Shown here piece by piece: positions 47,510-59,872 of a stretch of 64,000 nt of DNA; within the stretch, counting starts at the first letter, position 1, and every line of letters begins with the position of its first letter. The DNA comes from Anarhynchus alexandrinus (taxonomy: Eukaryota > Chordata > Aves > Charadriiformes > Charadriidae): the NCBI GenBank assembly GCA_008711295.1, contig VUYV01000610.1:225849-289848 (forward strand), given 5' to 3'. Below the pieces are notes generated by a model. That model saw only the letters and a program-made list of their open reading frames with translations, did not search any database and had not been told where the DNA came from. Both the position numbers and the translations under genes were made by a program.

Positions 47510-50500
47510 AAATTATGTGTGGTTTTGTATGTGACTGTATGTAAAAAATATGTGCCTATGTTATAAAATATTTAAGTGGATGTTGTGAATATTCAGTATT
47601 CTTTCTAATATTTTATAAATGTGAACACAACTGTTGAAAATGCAGAAGAAACAAAAAGACCATAAGGCTCACAGCAGGGAATAAAATTCATTCTTGGTCA
47701 TTAGACATCATTAGTCACTACACAAGAAAGCATATCTCCATCATCTTTTTATGGAGGATGAGTTGCATGTATTGTTTAACTAATAGTCAGGGGATTTTTA
47801 GATCAAATTGTGGAAAAATGTACATAGAAACAAGTGGCAAATTACCAGGAAGTTCACATAAATATCTAAATGGATTAGAAAGAGATTCTGCAAACTCATG
47901 CAAAATTGGTCCTCTCTTTTGACTGCTAAACACAACCGCACACATAAACCGGTATCTCAGAAAGTCCATGAACTTCTGATTGCAAAGAGAATCTCCCCAG
48001 AGAAGAACCTGTCTGTGTATGCCTGTTTCTTTTATCATCCAAGCATCTTCTGTTGTCAAGTGGTATGCAGAATTAGGAAAAAAACCTCTAGCCTGTCTTA
48101 CTATGGCAATTCTTTGGACGTTATTGAGAGAAAACAAGATTTAAGTACCTCAGCACTTCATAATCTTTGTAAATTTGTCCCAAACTTAAGGTTGAGTGTA
48201 TGATTAAGTTATTTGCTGATTTGGTGCTTTTGGATTTTATTCTGCAAATAATTTATTGCAGAAATCTAACAGGTTCCACTGATCACAACAAAGACAGTTT
48301 ATAGAAGCATACCCTTATTTTGCCCTGTTTTACAACTTCTGATAGGTGAACTTTCAGATCTTTGAACTAAGAAATGGCTATTTAAAACTTTTGAGGTGAA
48401 ATACAAAGAGCAGTAAGACCACATCCAATTAAAAATTAATTCCCCAACGATGTTAACTTACAGGTCACTCATCTTTTAAGAAGCCATAAATAATGTATTC
48501 ATTACTAATTAGCTGCATCTACTTTATCATCATATCTCCTATTTAATGAGCAACATGAGAACAGTATGGTAATTTAAAACGATGTGACTTGTCAAAAAAG
48601 AGTCAATTAAAGGAACTCTTTTCAGGAGGGTCTAATAGAATTCAGGACAGGATTATGCCAGAAACAAATTAAACTTCCTGTCCTGTGTGTTTTTTGAGAT
48701 TTCAAACTTCTGTCCCAAATTGAAACAAAAACAGTAAATCTGTTTTTTGTAAGGAAGGCAAAGGCATGTCAGTTTGAATCAATCACTCTCTATATCCTTA
48801 TTGCTTATATTTCAATTGTCTTCTGTGGTGTGTTGTCAGTAGATTGTATTAGGAAGAACCTTTAGTATAGCAAACGTTAGAGAAAGAGAAAATTACATTT
48901 TTTTCTGAAGAGGTTTGAAGGGTGAAAGATACTCCTCAGGAGCTTTGTGGCCTGGGGGTGTGAACAGTGGAGAATGGCTTCAAACATGGCCATGGGCAGA
49001 CTTCTGGCTCTTCCCCTAAGCACCTATGTGAGGCAGAAGCGCCCATATTTCCCTTATGAAAAGACAGCTCCTGGGGTGTATTAAAACCTTACACCTAGCT
49101 AAGGGCAGGATTCATCTCACATAATCTTAGCTAAATGGATTTGGTCAGATGTATTGACTATAACAGGGAAGGGGCCAGCCAGCTTCTATGTCTATACATA
49201 GGCATAGGTCTAGACACCTCTGCACAGTAGGTTTCTAAAGTACGGCAAGATGACTCCTACCAAAAAAGCCTTGAGCTATTCAGCATAAATATGTTTTTTA
49301 TATCTCCCACTCCTTCAGGAGTGCAGATATAAGCACAAGCTTTTATCTAGTTCCTCAAAATTTCCTGCAAACTTTGTACTTATTTGCAAAATTAGGGCCA
49401 CGATTTTCAGACACTGGAAATGTAGTGATTATTTTTTATATATGTTAGTCAAAACTGGAGATTAAACACCTTATCAGTTAAAATAGTTGATCATGTCACC
49501 AAGCTTATGATTGCTAAAATAAAGCTCCTAATTTAAGCTAGAAGTTAAAATCTTATCCACAGTCAATAGTAAAAGAGAGTTTGTTTGGATACCTGATTTA
49601 GGATACCCACTGGAGTGACCCACCTTTCTGAGGGCGTTAGGCTTGTACAAAACACGTATGCTTTGAACCGTTAAACTGAGCTGTTAACACAGGAGTCCAC
49701 CCATATAAGTCAGAATGCAAGAGTGGAAAATGAGAGAGAACACAAAGATATAAAAAGATCATGGAGTGCAAACGTGACTTGTTTAGTGGTTACTTTTAAA
49801 TTTTCATGGCAATTTAACGTGGATTAGCTTAAATTCTCAAATGGTCTGACTGAAAAAAACAATCCTCTCATCTTTAATGAAAGGATAAGTCTAGAGAATT
49901 TACAGGGCAAGGGGCAAGCTTAGAAGAGCAGAGGAATAGAATAGCTGTCTTTAGAAGGTCATTATTTTCATTATTTTACATTCACATTCTTTCTCTTGCT
50001 CAAACAAAACATTTCACATCTGAAGCATATGATGATGATGTGTATCTTTGCACCATGAGCACTCAGAGTTGTACTTGCAAGAGATTAGGTGGAAATCTCC
50101 TGAGTTTTAGGCCCTATTTATCTTCAGGTCTTCAGATACCTGACTTTTTTTCAGTTCATGGTTAATTAATTGACTGTAATGCTCTTAGCACAGCTTTACC
50201 TTAAACATATCTTGGTTCTAACGCACTTCCAGAGCGTGGATAGACAGCTGTGCTCCCTCTGAGCCCACCTGCAGCATTTGTTAATGTCAATGGGAACTGT
50301 AAGCCTACAGCCAGGAAAGAAAACACCATGATGTGATATTTTAAAAGGTTTGTCTTTGAGTACGTTTTAAAAGTTGCTTCTTTTTTCTTTGCAATGGAAA
50401 GACAATAATTTCATTAATCTAGAAGTAGCAGTTTTCCCAGGACTAATAAAACAACACTTAATTCTGAATATTCTGAATGAGTTTTCAGGACAATCAGATA

Positions 50501-51900
50501 TTTCCAGCAGCACTCAGGTTTGTGTATTTTGGACCTGAAATACTGTCAAATTTTAGTATGAAATTAAAGCAGGACCTTGATGTTTCTAAAATAACTTTGA
50601 TACCACACAACTCTTCCAGGCTATTAACTCTCTGGGAGTGCAGCTTGTCAGATAATTCAGTTCTGATCTGTGGCCCATGTTGCATTTGTCCCAGTTCCTT
50701 AGAGACAGTTCTATCATTAGGTACTGCATGCTTAATAATTTCATATCAGTTTTTTTTAAAAAAAAAAACAAAAAACACAAACACCAAACCCCACACCTTT
50801 AAAAAAAGTTCTTTAATTTCTTTTCTAATACAAAAAGGTGCACTAAACGATTAACCCATTTTAGAGCCCATTGTTCTCAGAAGAAAATACAAAGAAGTGC
50901 AAAGTCATCATGCAGTGGCACAAATGCTAATTCTGAAAATAAATACTCATTAATTCATATTGTCAAAATAAGCGACATTCTACAAAGTCACAGTAATACC
51001 TGTAGATCTGGATTCTTCTATCACCATAGGACAGATTTAAGATTGTTTTAATGCCTTAACTTTAATTTATCTTTTTGAATCACAGGTTTTCAAACTTTTT
51101 TTTAATTTCTGCTCCCCTGATTTTTTTAAGGTGTGTATCATGTATAGTGGATTTTAGGTGTCACACAGTGGAGTTCCTTTTGCTACTTACTTCTTGCAGA
51201 GCCCTTCAGAGAAATTCACCAATTTCTCAAGGTCATCAGGTGTTAGGCTGAAAATCACTACTTTAGTGATGGATTTCATTATCTTTAACCTTAACTCAGA
51301 ATCGCCTACATTTATAAACATCAAGGTTTGAGACATTTATCTTACCTGTGAAGAAAATCCTGTGTGAAATTCTTTCTAGAAGAACTTTTTTGTACAATGT
51401 CTGCTGGAGAAATTTTCATTTATGAAAAATAATGTAGATAGAAATGTCTATTAATCCTAAAGTGCATTTTCCAGACATAGATGATGCACCAGACATCAGT
51501 AGTTGAAGGCCTGTATGCACAACACAAGCAATGAAAAGGTCATAAGGAGTATGACATTTGAGGTCAGCTCAAAATTTGAATGGAGAACCACTTTAAAAGT
51601 TAGAAAAAATAATAATAAAAAGAACTCCATACCTCATTTATTTAACTTTTAAACTTCAAAGTTTGAGATTGCAGTCTTACAGAAAAGGCTGAAAGTTTCT
51701 ACCTCTTACCTCTTCAGGTTTCTGGATACCTGGCATTAGTTATATGTGAAGACTATTATTGGTACAAAGGATCTGATTCTGCAGTTGGATACAGGGGTAC
51801 TTAGTACATTGAAGAAACATGACCAAAGTCTTTATTCTTTTAGACTTCTGAATAAAAAGCCTGGAGATCCATAAAATAATACCATTCCACAAAATTTGTG

Positions 51901-51977
51901 GTTTGTTTTTGTTTTTGTTTTTTTTTTTATTATTATTTTATTCTATTATGCTAAAAAACAAAAGAGAGAGAGAGAGA
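51901..51977. repeat. Low-complexity T-rich and (GA)n patch
   Basis: GTTTTTGTTTTTG units and a T-run are followed 40 bases later by (GA)7. Confidence 0.9.
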
Positions 51978-52414
51978 CTTTGTCTTTTTTCAGTGGGTGG
52001 TGGTGGTGGATGAAGTTTCCAGGTAAATAAATCTTTAATTATAGTAATGTGAGTGCAGCCATGAAGGTGTGAAGGTATTGTCAACTGTCCATCTGTCTTT
52101 TATCCTGATTCTAAAGGGGCAAGAATTAGAAAACTGTAAGCACAAAGCAAACATACTGATATTACTTAAAACATCAAAAATTTCTTCGTATGATTAAAAA
52201 CCCCCAAATCCAAACATTTAATCAAAATGTAAAAAAATCAACATGTCAGGTTTTTAAACTTTTTCACAGTGTTCTTCCTTTGCTTTCCTCAAATAAATAC
52301 ATTTTCACGTAATTCAACAATTTCTGATATGCTTTGATTTGCATTGGAATATGGTTCTACTGACATTTCTGTAGGCAGCTCTAGAAGGAAAGCAATCTCA
52401 ACAACTCCATGCTG

Positions 52415-52560
52415 TGGATGAAGAGATGACACTGGAGGGGTTAAGTGACTAGTCCCTAGTCCCACTGCAAGGCAGTGGCTGAGCTGGGAACAGAGCTGCA
52501 AGCCTCTGAGATCTCATCCGGTGTCAGTCGCTCAGTCTTCTTCAGCACAACCCTTCTTCC
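52415..52560 (+). mobile_element. MIR-like SINE fragment
   Basis: GGGGTTAAGTGACTAGTCCC, then TAGTCCCACTGCAAGGCAGT, GGCTGAGCTGGGAACAGAGC and TGCAAGCCTCTGAGATCTC follow the MIR consensus order (AGTGACTTGCCC, AGGTCACACAGC, AGTGGCAGAGCTGGGA, ATGAACCCAGG). The match is better than that of the copy at 6.55 kb. The upstream tRNA-like head is not recognisable. Confidence 0.75.
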
Positions 52561-54784
52561 CTACTGTGAATGCAACTCTTCACTGCAACTCTAGTTGTTG
52601 TTTGTTTGAGTGCATTATCTAACCTTCAGTTCTTCCGCCAGCCATTTTTTCATGTTCTTCACAGTACTGAAACAGTTTAAGTGATATATCACTCATGCCA
52701 TTTTGCTACCTTTCAAACTCAGATTTATGATGCTCAAATCTACGTGACATTGGTAACTAGCGTTTGGTGTAGTATGCTGGTTTTACAGCTCTATGCACAA
52801 TTTGGTGTGTATCTCCACAGCATGAAAGTAGCACTGAACAGCTGGGCTATATTTTCAACTAGCTCACTGAAAAATTCCTCACAGGTTAGAGTTTAGCCTT
52901 ACCATTGTGTGAATGTAATGCCCTTCTTAAAAAATCCGATTTCTAAATTTGTATCATAATGCCACTATGTGAGTTGTGTTCTTCTCTAGCACTTCTATGT
53001 TACAGGTTACTCTGCCTCTCCAAAGATTGCTTAAAGTTTGAAGTGAATTGCTGAATTATGATATATCTTCAGAATCATACAAAAAATAAAAAAAAAAGAG
53101 GAGAAAGCTAAAATAATGACCATAAACATCATTGTCATCTTTCTTGTAACAAAATTCACATTTGTCATGACTATGCATAATATCCCATAAGCTGCTGACC
53201 TTTCACTATTCAATGTGGAGGACTGGGGATGGGATAACAAAAAAAGAGTTTTTGTTAGAACATGAAATTATTTGGTCCATCTATTTCCATACCAGCAATT
53301 GCACAGTGTTGAATTTGTCCTCAGCAATGATCTCAGGCACTGTCAAAACCTGATTATCTCATAGAGTATGGGGTTCATGATTGCTTTTGATTTTTCCCCA
53401 GAGAATTTTCAGGAAAAAAAATAATCTGATTCTATAATTGGAATAACTCAAAGAGGAAAAACAAAAAGTGTCTATAAAGAAATAAACATAGGGAAAGTGA
53501 GAAAAGAAGACTGTCATAAGAGAAGGGAGTACAAAATGAACATGCAATATGTATGTGTTACTGTGTAAATATACATGAATGTGTTGATCTATTTATTAAC
53601 ATTTACATGTGTGTAGCTTTATAGTGCTACACATGCACACAAAAGTTTTCAACAAAGTTGAGAGAGCAAAACCAGTGACACTAGATACTTTATTGTTCTT
53701 TTAAGGATAAAGTGTTTTTCTGCAGAACACCAATTTTCTGTCTGATTCTGGGCTGCAATAATTCCCATTTCTGGCTCCTTATAATAACAATTTTGATACT
53801 AACATATTCCACTGGCAATTTATATCAATAGCAGACATCTTCAATAGCTCTCAAACCGCAAATTATTTTGATGGGGAAACATCTGTATGTATTGCTATTC
53901 CAATTGTAAAAGTCTCTGAAATATTTTTCCCCTTGAGCCCTTTACTTGTTTTTAATATTGGAATACAAGTATCTTAACCACGTTGGAAAAAAGGTTAATT
54001 AACATTTAGTTAAAAACTAAAGATGACTGGTGCAACATTATCTGCTCAACCACAAGTGAAACTGGTCGGATAGTTATCAAGAACTCACTAACATTCTAAA
54101 AATAGTCTTTACTCTCCATTTTACAGCAACTTCTGGCACTGAACGAATTATGATTTTGAACCATCTTGATGTTTCACAACAGAAGTGGCTGGACTTAGTT
54201 TGTGGAAGAGAGGTAACTTATTTATGATGACAACAGTTTTTCCAAAAACTCGGCATTACTTTTGGTTATGGCTACATAGTAAGTATTAAGAAAAAAGTGA
54301 ATATGTTTAGATTTATATTGTGTTCTGAATATTCTGAGACCCTCCAACACAAACCAACTTTCTCTTTACTCTTAGATGTTCGTCACTTCCCCAACATTAA
54401 AGTTTCAGATGTGACAGTAATCATCACTCTTAACTCTTGTAGTAGCTCGTAGTTGCTTCCAAAAATTCTCTTCATATCACTGTTCTTAATTTAAAAAGAA
54501 TTCAGTACCTCTTCTTTCCTCTGCTTTTGTAGTCTCTGCTAAAATGTTGATCTGTCACAGTAGACCTCAGTTACCCCACACTTAGAAAGAACAAATTCAA
54601 AATACCCACACTTTAATCTTCCAGCAGAACAAAATTAAGAACCAGCGAGTTGTTATTCATTGAGTTGCTGTCCTGGTTTGACCATTTTCCCCCATCTATA
54701 AACCCTTTGAGCAAGATATTGAGACTGAAGTATTCCCAAAGGCCTGACAAGGATAAGATGATTAATGAAATTAATTGGATAATT

Positions 54785-55005
54785 AATGTCAGATTGGATA
54801 CTAGGAAAAAGTACTTCACTGAGAGGGTAGTCAGGCACTGAAACAAGTTCCCCAGGGAAGTGGTCATGGCCTCAAGTCTGTTCATATCAAGAAGCATTTG
54901 GACAATGCTTTTAAATATATGGTTTAAATTTAAATTGCCCTGTATGGAGTCAGGAGTTGGACTTGATGGTCTTTGTGGGTCCCTTCCAACTCAGGATATT
55001 CTATG
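54785..55005 (+). mobile_element. CR1 3' fragment (distinct subfamily)
   Basis: GATTGGATACTAGGAAAAAG, then GAGAGGGTAGTCAGGCACTG, then a tail of AGTTGGACTTGATGGTC, GTGGGTCCCTTCCAACTC and AGGATATTCTATG. Only one full ATTCTATG octamer remains (54998-55005). The 'CCAACTCAGGATATTC' tail differs from all the other CR1 copies here, indicating another subfamily. The retained coding part covers only the last few dozen codons. Confidence 0.9.
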
Positions 55006-55363
55006 TTTAATGAAGTGTACTTTCCAAACATTCCAATGCAGACATTTGTTTCTGAAGTTCAAAACAACTGTAAACCAGCACAGATTATGTGTTTTTGTAG
55101 ACTGATCTTTCTGCTTAGAAAACATCTTTATTCCTGCTCCAATCTTCACAGTCCCCATTGTCATGTTTTAGAAAAGCTTTTTGAGATCTGTAGAGAAAGA
55201 TGTTCATGGATACTAAAATAAGTTTGCAGTGCAATTCAAACCCAGAACATGCTTGGAAAGACTTTTTCTCACATGTTCAGTAATAGATACATCTTATTAA
55301 AGGGAATATGAATGAATTGATTGAATATCTGGACTAAAATTCAGTAGCTACATGGTATATTGC

Positions 55364-55870
55364 TCAGAGTCATAGTATAACATAGGTTGGAAGGGACCTT
55401 TGGATATCAGTGAGTTTAATCGCTGTTCAAACCCTAACTACAAAGTTAGGTAAGGTCACTTAGGGCCTTGGCCAATCAAGTTCTGAAAATTTATTCAACC
55501 ACTTTTGCAGGTAACCTGGCCCCAACTGTAATAACTTCCTTCAGAATTTTTTTTCACTTATACCTAGTCAGAATTTCCCTTTCTGCAGCTTTTTGTTGCG
55601 TACCTCTGGGGAGAGTCTTGTTCCCACTTCTCTGAAATTCACTGTAGATAAAGGAAGATAGCAAGGCTTTCCTTAGCCTTCTCTTCTCCACTCTGAGAAA
55701 AAACAGCGTATTTGGCTTCCCCTTGTATGTTGTGTGCTTGAGTTCCCTAAATACCTTAGTGGCTCTACACTGGACTCAATCCAGTGCTGGAAAGTCTAAA
55801 ACATGACTCCAAAGTCCAGGTGCATTCTCAAAAGTGACTCACATTGACTGATGATAATTCAGGAGCTAAC
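55364..55870 (-). mobile_element. Older CR1 3' region
   Basis: Starts with a worn terminus (AGTCATAGTATAACATAGG, TTGGAAGGGACCTTTGG). The reversed C-terminal sequence follows: CCTTCTCTTCTCCACTCTG (SLEKRRL equivalent), CTTAGTGGCTCTACACTGG, ACTCAATCCAGTGC and CAAAGTCCAGGTGCATTCTC. The divergence is intermediate between the fresh CR1s and the ancient L3-like pieces. The right limit is uncertain by about 50 bases. Confidence 0.88.
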
Positions 55871-56991
55871 TGTTATTCTGCTTCATGTGGTAGTTAGAAG
55901 AGGAAAGCTGTTTTATTGCACTGAATGCTATTGATATCAATAGATACTCTGATGTTCCTGGAAAGACATGAACTGCCAGCTGACTAACATTTGTTTAAAT
56001 ACTCTGTGGAAGTAATAAAACTGGCTTTGCTACATGATTCTTCTTCTAAAGCAAAAATTATTCTAATTCTTTCTAGTGGATTCATACCAAAACATGTCTC
56101 CTAAATTGCAATGTATAAGATGTTATAGCATCAATCCTTTGATAAAAAAATGCTATGAAAATGCTTCACAGATTTAAAATGTAATTTTTACCACCATGTT
56201 TCTAAGGTCAAGAATAATTTCTCCCTAAATAAGCATGTCATTTCATTCACAGATAGCAGTCAGTTTAAATTATAGCTAGAGACAACGATTATGAATATTG
56301 TCTCTGTGAAAATCGGTGCCTTATTTACTGTTGATTGACTAGAATTCATGTAAGTTATTACTAGTTGACTAAATAAGCATTTGCTTAAAAAGAGATCTGC
56401 TATGAAGAACTCTTTCAAAAGAAAAGATAACCAACACCATTAGATGGAGAGGGTAATTCTGGGCTTAATTAAAAAGTGGCACTGAAAATTTTTGTTCTAA
56501 ACCACACCGCCAACCTCAAAGAGGTAATTGCATGAAAAAAATGCATGCATACATACATAATTCCATATTTAATGTAATTACTTATGTGCCACAGTACACT
56601 TTAGGGGTGTCATTTAATTTTTAATGACGAATTAACTCATCTGCCTTGTTTTGTGAACATAGATTTTTCATATGTGATCCTTTCTTTTAGTTTTTCTGGT
56701 TTGTACAATAGATAGAACTTAATTTGCATCATCTTTTCTGAGAATTCAATTTTCCTGAGTTAGAGTCTTCTAACATAGCCTTTTCATTGCAATTTATCAC
56801 ATTTGATTTCACATATTGTTTTGGTTTTGTGGGCTCTTGATATTGCCTTCACCTTAAATAAACCTCATATTCTTAAGGTATTGATATTAAGAATGAGAGG
56901 AAAAGCGAATCACCTCACAATAACATAAAGTTGGCTAAAGGAGCCAGTAATAACTTCTGTCTCTCATCTTTATGCTGTTTACTGAATTAAA
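55871..56991. other. No supported gene
   Basis: AT-rich DNA with very short ORFs. No repeat that I can name. Confidence 0.6.
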
Positions 56992-57153
56992 TCATAGAAT
57001 CATAGAATGGTTTAGGTTGGAAAGGACCTTGAAGATCATCGAGTTCCAACCCCCCTGCCATAGGCAGGGACACCTCCCACTAGACCAGGTTGCCCAAGGC
57101 CACGTCCAGCCTGGCCTTGAACACCTCCAGGGATGGAACACCTCCAGGGATGG
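56992..57153 (-). mobile_element. CR1 3' terminal fragment
   Basis: Two CATAGAAT octamers are followed by GGTTTAGGTTGGAAAGGACC, CCATAGGCAGGGACACCTCC and GGCCTTGAACACCTCCAGGG. It is nearly identical to the equivalent part of the 45.6-kb copy and so belongs to the same recent subfamily. It is truncated after about 160 bp, with a 17-bp tandem duplication (57120-57136 and 57137-57153) exactly at the truncation point. Confidence 0.96.
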
Positions 57154-58254
57154 AGTAAGACATGATATTATTGTGACTATACCTAGTGTTTTAGGGAATA
57201 ATGGTGTGCGCATGAAATTTTTACATTTTAAAGGACAGTCTGATAAAATCAGAAACAGGACTATCTGTGATCTAAGGATTCTAAGGATTACCATCACCTT
57301 ACTGGAATTTGCTTTCTTCTTTTCTGAATACAATGAAGGAAAAAAAAAAAATTCCAATGAAAAAAATCCACAGGGAATATAAAGCTTTAGACAAATCTCA
57401 GTTGAGATCCAACTATTTCTGTTAAGAAGTCACCAAGCTGAACTAAAGGAGTTGCAGTGCGGGTACTCCATAAAGCAACCTCTTCTAAACAAGACTCTCA
57501 CTAAACTATCTATCCCAAAGTTCACCACTGTCTCACCTCTAAGTTCATGGAAATGATTTATCATGGCATCCATAATGCATGTTAACAGTTGTCAGCCTCA
57601 ATACCCTTGGCTACAGAAGCAAAAGTTCATATCTCAGGCTCCCTGCACATCCTGTGGGATACCAGAGAGAAATTTGAGGACCAGGATACTCTAGTTTTCA
57701 CTGTGAGTAAGGCAATGAACTTCCAGTCTTACTTTTTAAAAATATTAGATGCATAAATACCTGAAAACCCCATTTTTTTTACCCAGTGTTCAAACACCAG
57801 TTTTGACTAAAAGTTGTTGGCCAACCTGCCTAGAATTAAGAAAAAAAAGTACAAACTAACACCCAAACAAACAAAAATTCAACCTCAACACATTATTATG
57901 CAGTATAGGACCTCATCTTGATTCAAGAATATACGTAAGATTCCTCAAAGTCAGCTGGAGTTTCATTCATCCATTATTTCTGAAAATCACAACCTAGACA
58001 TATGTCAGAAAACACTAATGAGCCAAAACAAAACCTTGTGTCCTCTGTTACCTTTCTCAGCATGTGTGTAGATTTTACAAGCATCTGAAAATATGAGAAC
58101 AGCCATAATCCCATCCATGCATTGCAATATTTAGTGCTGAAGTGAAATGTAATTTCAATTTTCAATTTTCACTTTCAAAATTAAAAATTTTGAAAGGGCT
58201 GCATTTCTACAAAAAATTTCAGTGCATTTTTGAGCCCCTTTAATCATCCATAAG
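57154..58254. other. No supported gene
   Basis: AT-rich interval with short ORFs only. Confidence 0.55.
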
Positions 58255-58545
58255 AAGTAGCAGCAGCAAGTTCCACAGCTTTAGATACAACTAGAACAAA
58301 GATTGTTCCTTCTGTCATCTGGTCTGAACTTCCCACCTTCAATTTTTGTTTGATGCCCTTGTTGTTGTTTCAGAAAAGTCAGTGAATGGTCGTTATCTAT
58401 TCCCTTTCTCCATGCCTCTCATGGTGCCTCTATAATATGTCGTGTCATTGTTTTTGCCTACATCGTCCATATATCATATCTTTGCCAAGTCTCATGTCCT
58501 TTCCTCAGCTGAAAAGTTCCAATCTGTCTAGGTGAACTTCAGGTC
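58255..58545 (-). mobile_element. Ancient CR1/L3-like LINE 3' region
   Basis: The plus strand shows, in reversed order, the landmarks of an old sauropsid CR1 end: GCAGCAAGTTCCACAGC (WNSLP region), TTCTGTCATCTGGTCTGAAC, GCCCTTGTTGTTGTTTCAG, TATTCCCTTTCTCCATGCC, TATATCATATC and CCTCAGCTGAAAAGTTCC (LFSLEK region), then AATCTGTCTAGG. The divergence is too high for any open frame. Confidence 0.7.
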
Positions 58546-59171
58546 AGACAAAGAAATATTGAAGGAGTATCACAGAACTGCATCTTTCCCATATTGCAAA
58601 CCTTTCTTTCTAGAAAATATACACCAGAAATAGCATTCTGGTAGTCTCAATAAAGACACACTTCTAAAACCTAATCACCTCTCATATTTCCAACCTAATG
58701 TTAGTCTTTGATGTCCATAGTCTCTGATGTGCTTACAAATTTCTCATCAGACAAAGAGGTGTTCTTCTGTGAAGAGTGTAACATTCCTCATATGAAGTTT
58801 CAGGAGGGTAGCAATTCAGACTAAGGTATGGGAAACTTTTGTCTATCCCTGCTTGTGATGGCTGAGTATATTATTCTGTGTGGGAGCTGAGTTGGAATAA
58901 GTAATAAGATGTGGGGCCATGGAGACCAGTGCTGTAATTCCACAGTCACCTTAAGGCAGCGTGAGCCAACGATATAAATGAAAAAAACATTCTTACTTTC
59001 TAAAAAGCTCACCTAGGTCAAAACTAACACCTTCTTTTCCCTGATAAAAGTTTGTGCTAACCTTGATTCCTGCATTGGTTGGAGAAGCTATCTCTATCAC
59101 ACAAAACAGGGGACATAATTTGAAGAGTTATCTGTAAATCTATTTATGAATTCAGCAGTAGAATATGGTTC
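58546..59171. other. No supported gene
   Basis: AT-rich interval. The minus ORF at 58821-59012 has no recognised domain. Confidence 0.5.
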
Positions 59172-59872
59172 TGTTGGGTTCATGCATTTTGTTTGCTCAT
59201 GTGCTTCTTTCAAACTAAACTGCTTTAATGAAATATTAATAATAAAAAGAATATATAATAATATCAAAAAAAAAGAAAATAATGAAATTTATACAATATA
59301 TGCCAAATGAGTATCAAGCTCCCAGGATGGCAATCATGTCACTGGCTGGCACTGGGTGAATCCCAGACTGGATTCAGCAACCGACGAGAACTGGACTTTG
59401 GATCTGGATTCAGGACCACATGGATCAGGATCAAAGGCAGACAAACAGACAGTCCTCTTCAGACACCAGACATTGAAGAAAGAGGGCTGACCTTTTGATC
59501 CCTCAGCTTTTATACTGAGCATGAGGCAGACGGGATGGAATATCCCGTTGGTCAGTTTTGGATCACCTGTCTTGTCCGCTCCTCCCCGCAGGTGGTACCC
59601 CTCTACACTTTTCCGCTTCTGACCCTCCAATGGGGCAAATAACCAAGTGAGCTGCCCTTGGGTGTTATAGCAATAAGTATAAGCAAGAACCTCTCTGCGT
59701 ACCATTCCTTGGTATAAATTACAAACGTCAGGTCTTATCACTCTGGAAGCGAACTACTGTCTTAAAAATATGCTCCTAATTTCAGAGAGTTCAGGTAGTC
59801 AGAAGAGGCTTAGCTACAAAGTAAAGTTACTGAACAGAAAATCAGTTCTGTTTTACCTCAAACCAGAACTAT
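59172..59872 (-). mobile_element. Solo LTR of an avian endogenous retrovirus, worn
   Basis: The clearest core is 59500-59600. Read on the plus strand it has CTTTTATACTGAGCATGAGG, ATGGAATATCCCGTTGGTC, AGTTTTGGATCACCTGTC and TTGTCCGCTCC, the reverse of the avian ERV U3 promoter block. At the right end, TACCTCAAACCAGAAC reverses to a worn TGTTCTGGTTTGAG start. To the left a run rich in TAATAATA plus TTTCATTAAAGC on the minus strand fits the R/U5 area. Terminal dinucleotides and a target duplication were not confirmed, so the outer limits, especially on the left, are estimates. The ORFs at 59307-59741 are LTR sequence. Confidence 0.75.
59507..59514 (-). promoter_or_regulatory. LTR TATA box
   Basis: TATAAAAG on the minus strand directly follows CTCATGCTCAG, the same arrangement as in the LTR at 14.2 kb. 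Confidence 0.7.

Larger units (their letters stand above)
45935..54784. other. No supported gene; simple repeats and one MIR-like piece
   Basis: Long AT-rich interval holding an (AT)n run at 47489-47509, a T-rich and GA-rich patch at 51901-51977 and the MIR-like fragment at 52415-52560. ORFs are at most 125 codons (50477-50854) without domains. AATTAGGGCCACGATTTTC near 49391 and ATGTCAATGGGAACTGTAAG near 50284 look like worn sauropsid LINE tails. Confidence 0.6.

Noticed and set aside
47787..48203. Overlapping ORFs of 101-116 codons on both strands as exons
   Set aside because: No domain, no convincing splice sites and AT-rich codon use. Lengths are within chance expectation for a window of this size.
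54669..54681. TGTCCTGGTTTGA as the start of another solo LTR
   Set aside because: Only 13 bases match the LTR terminus and no promoter core, polyadenylation signal or second terminus follows.
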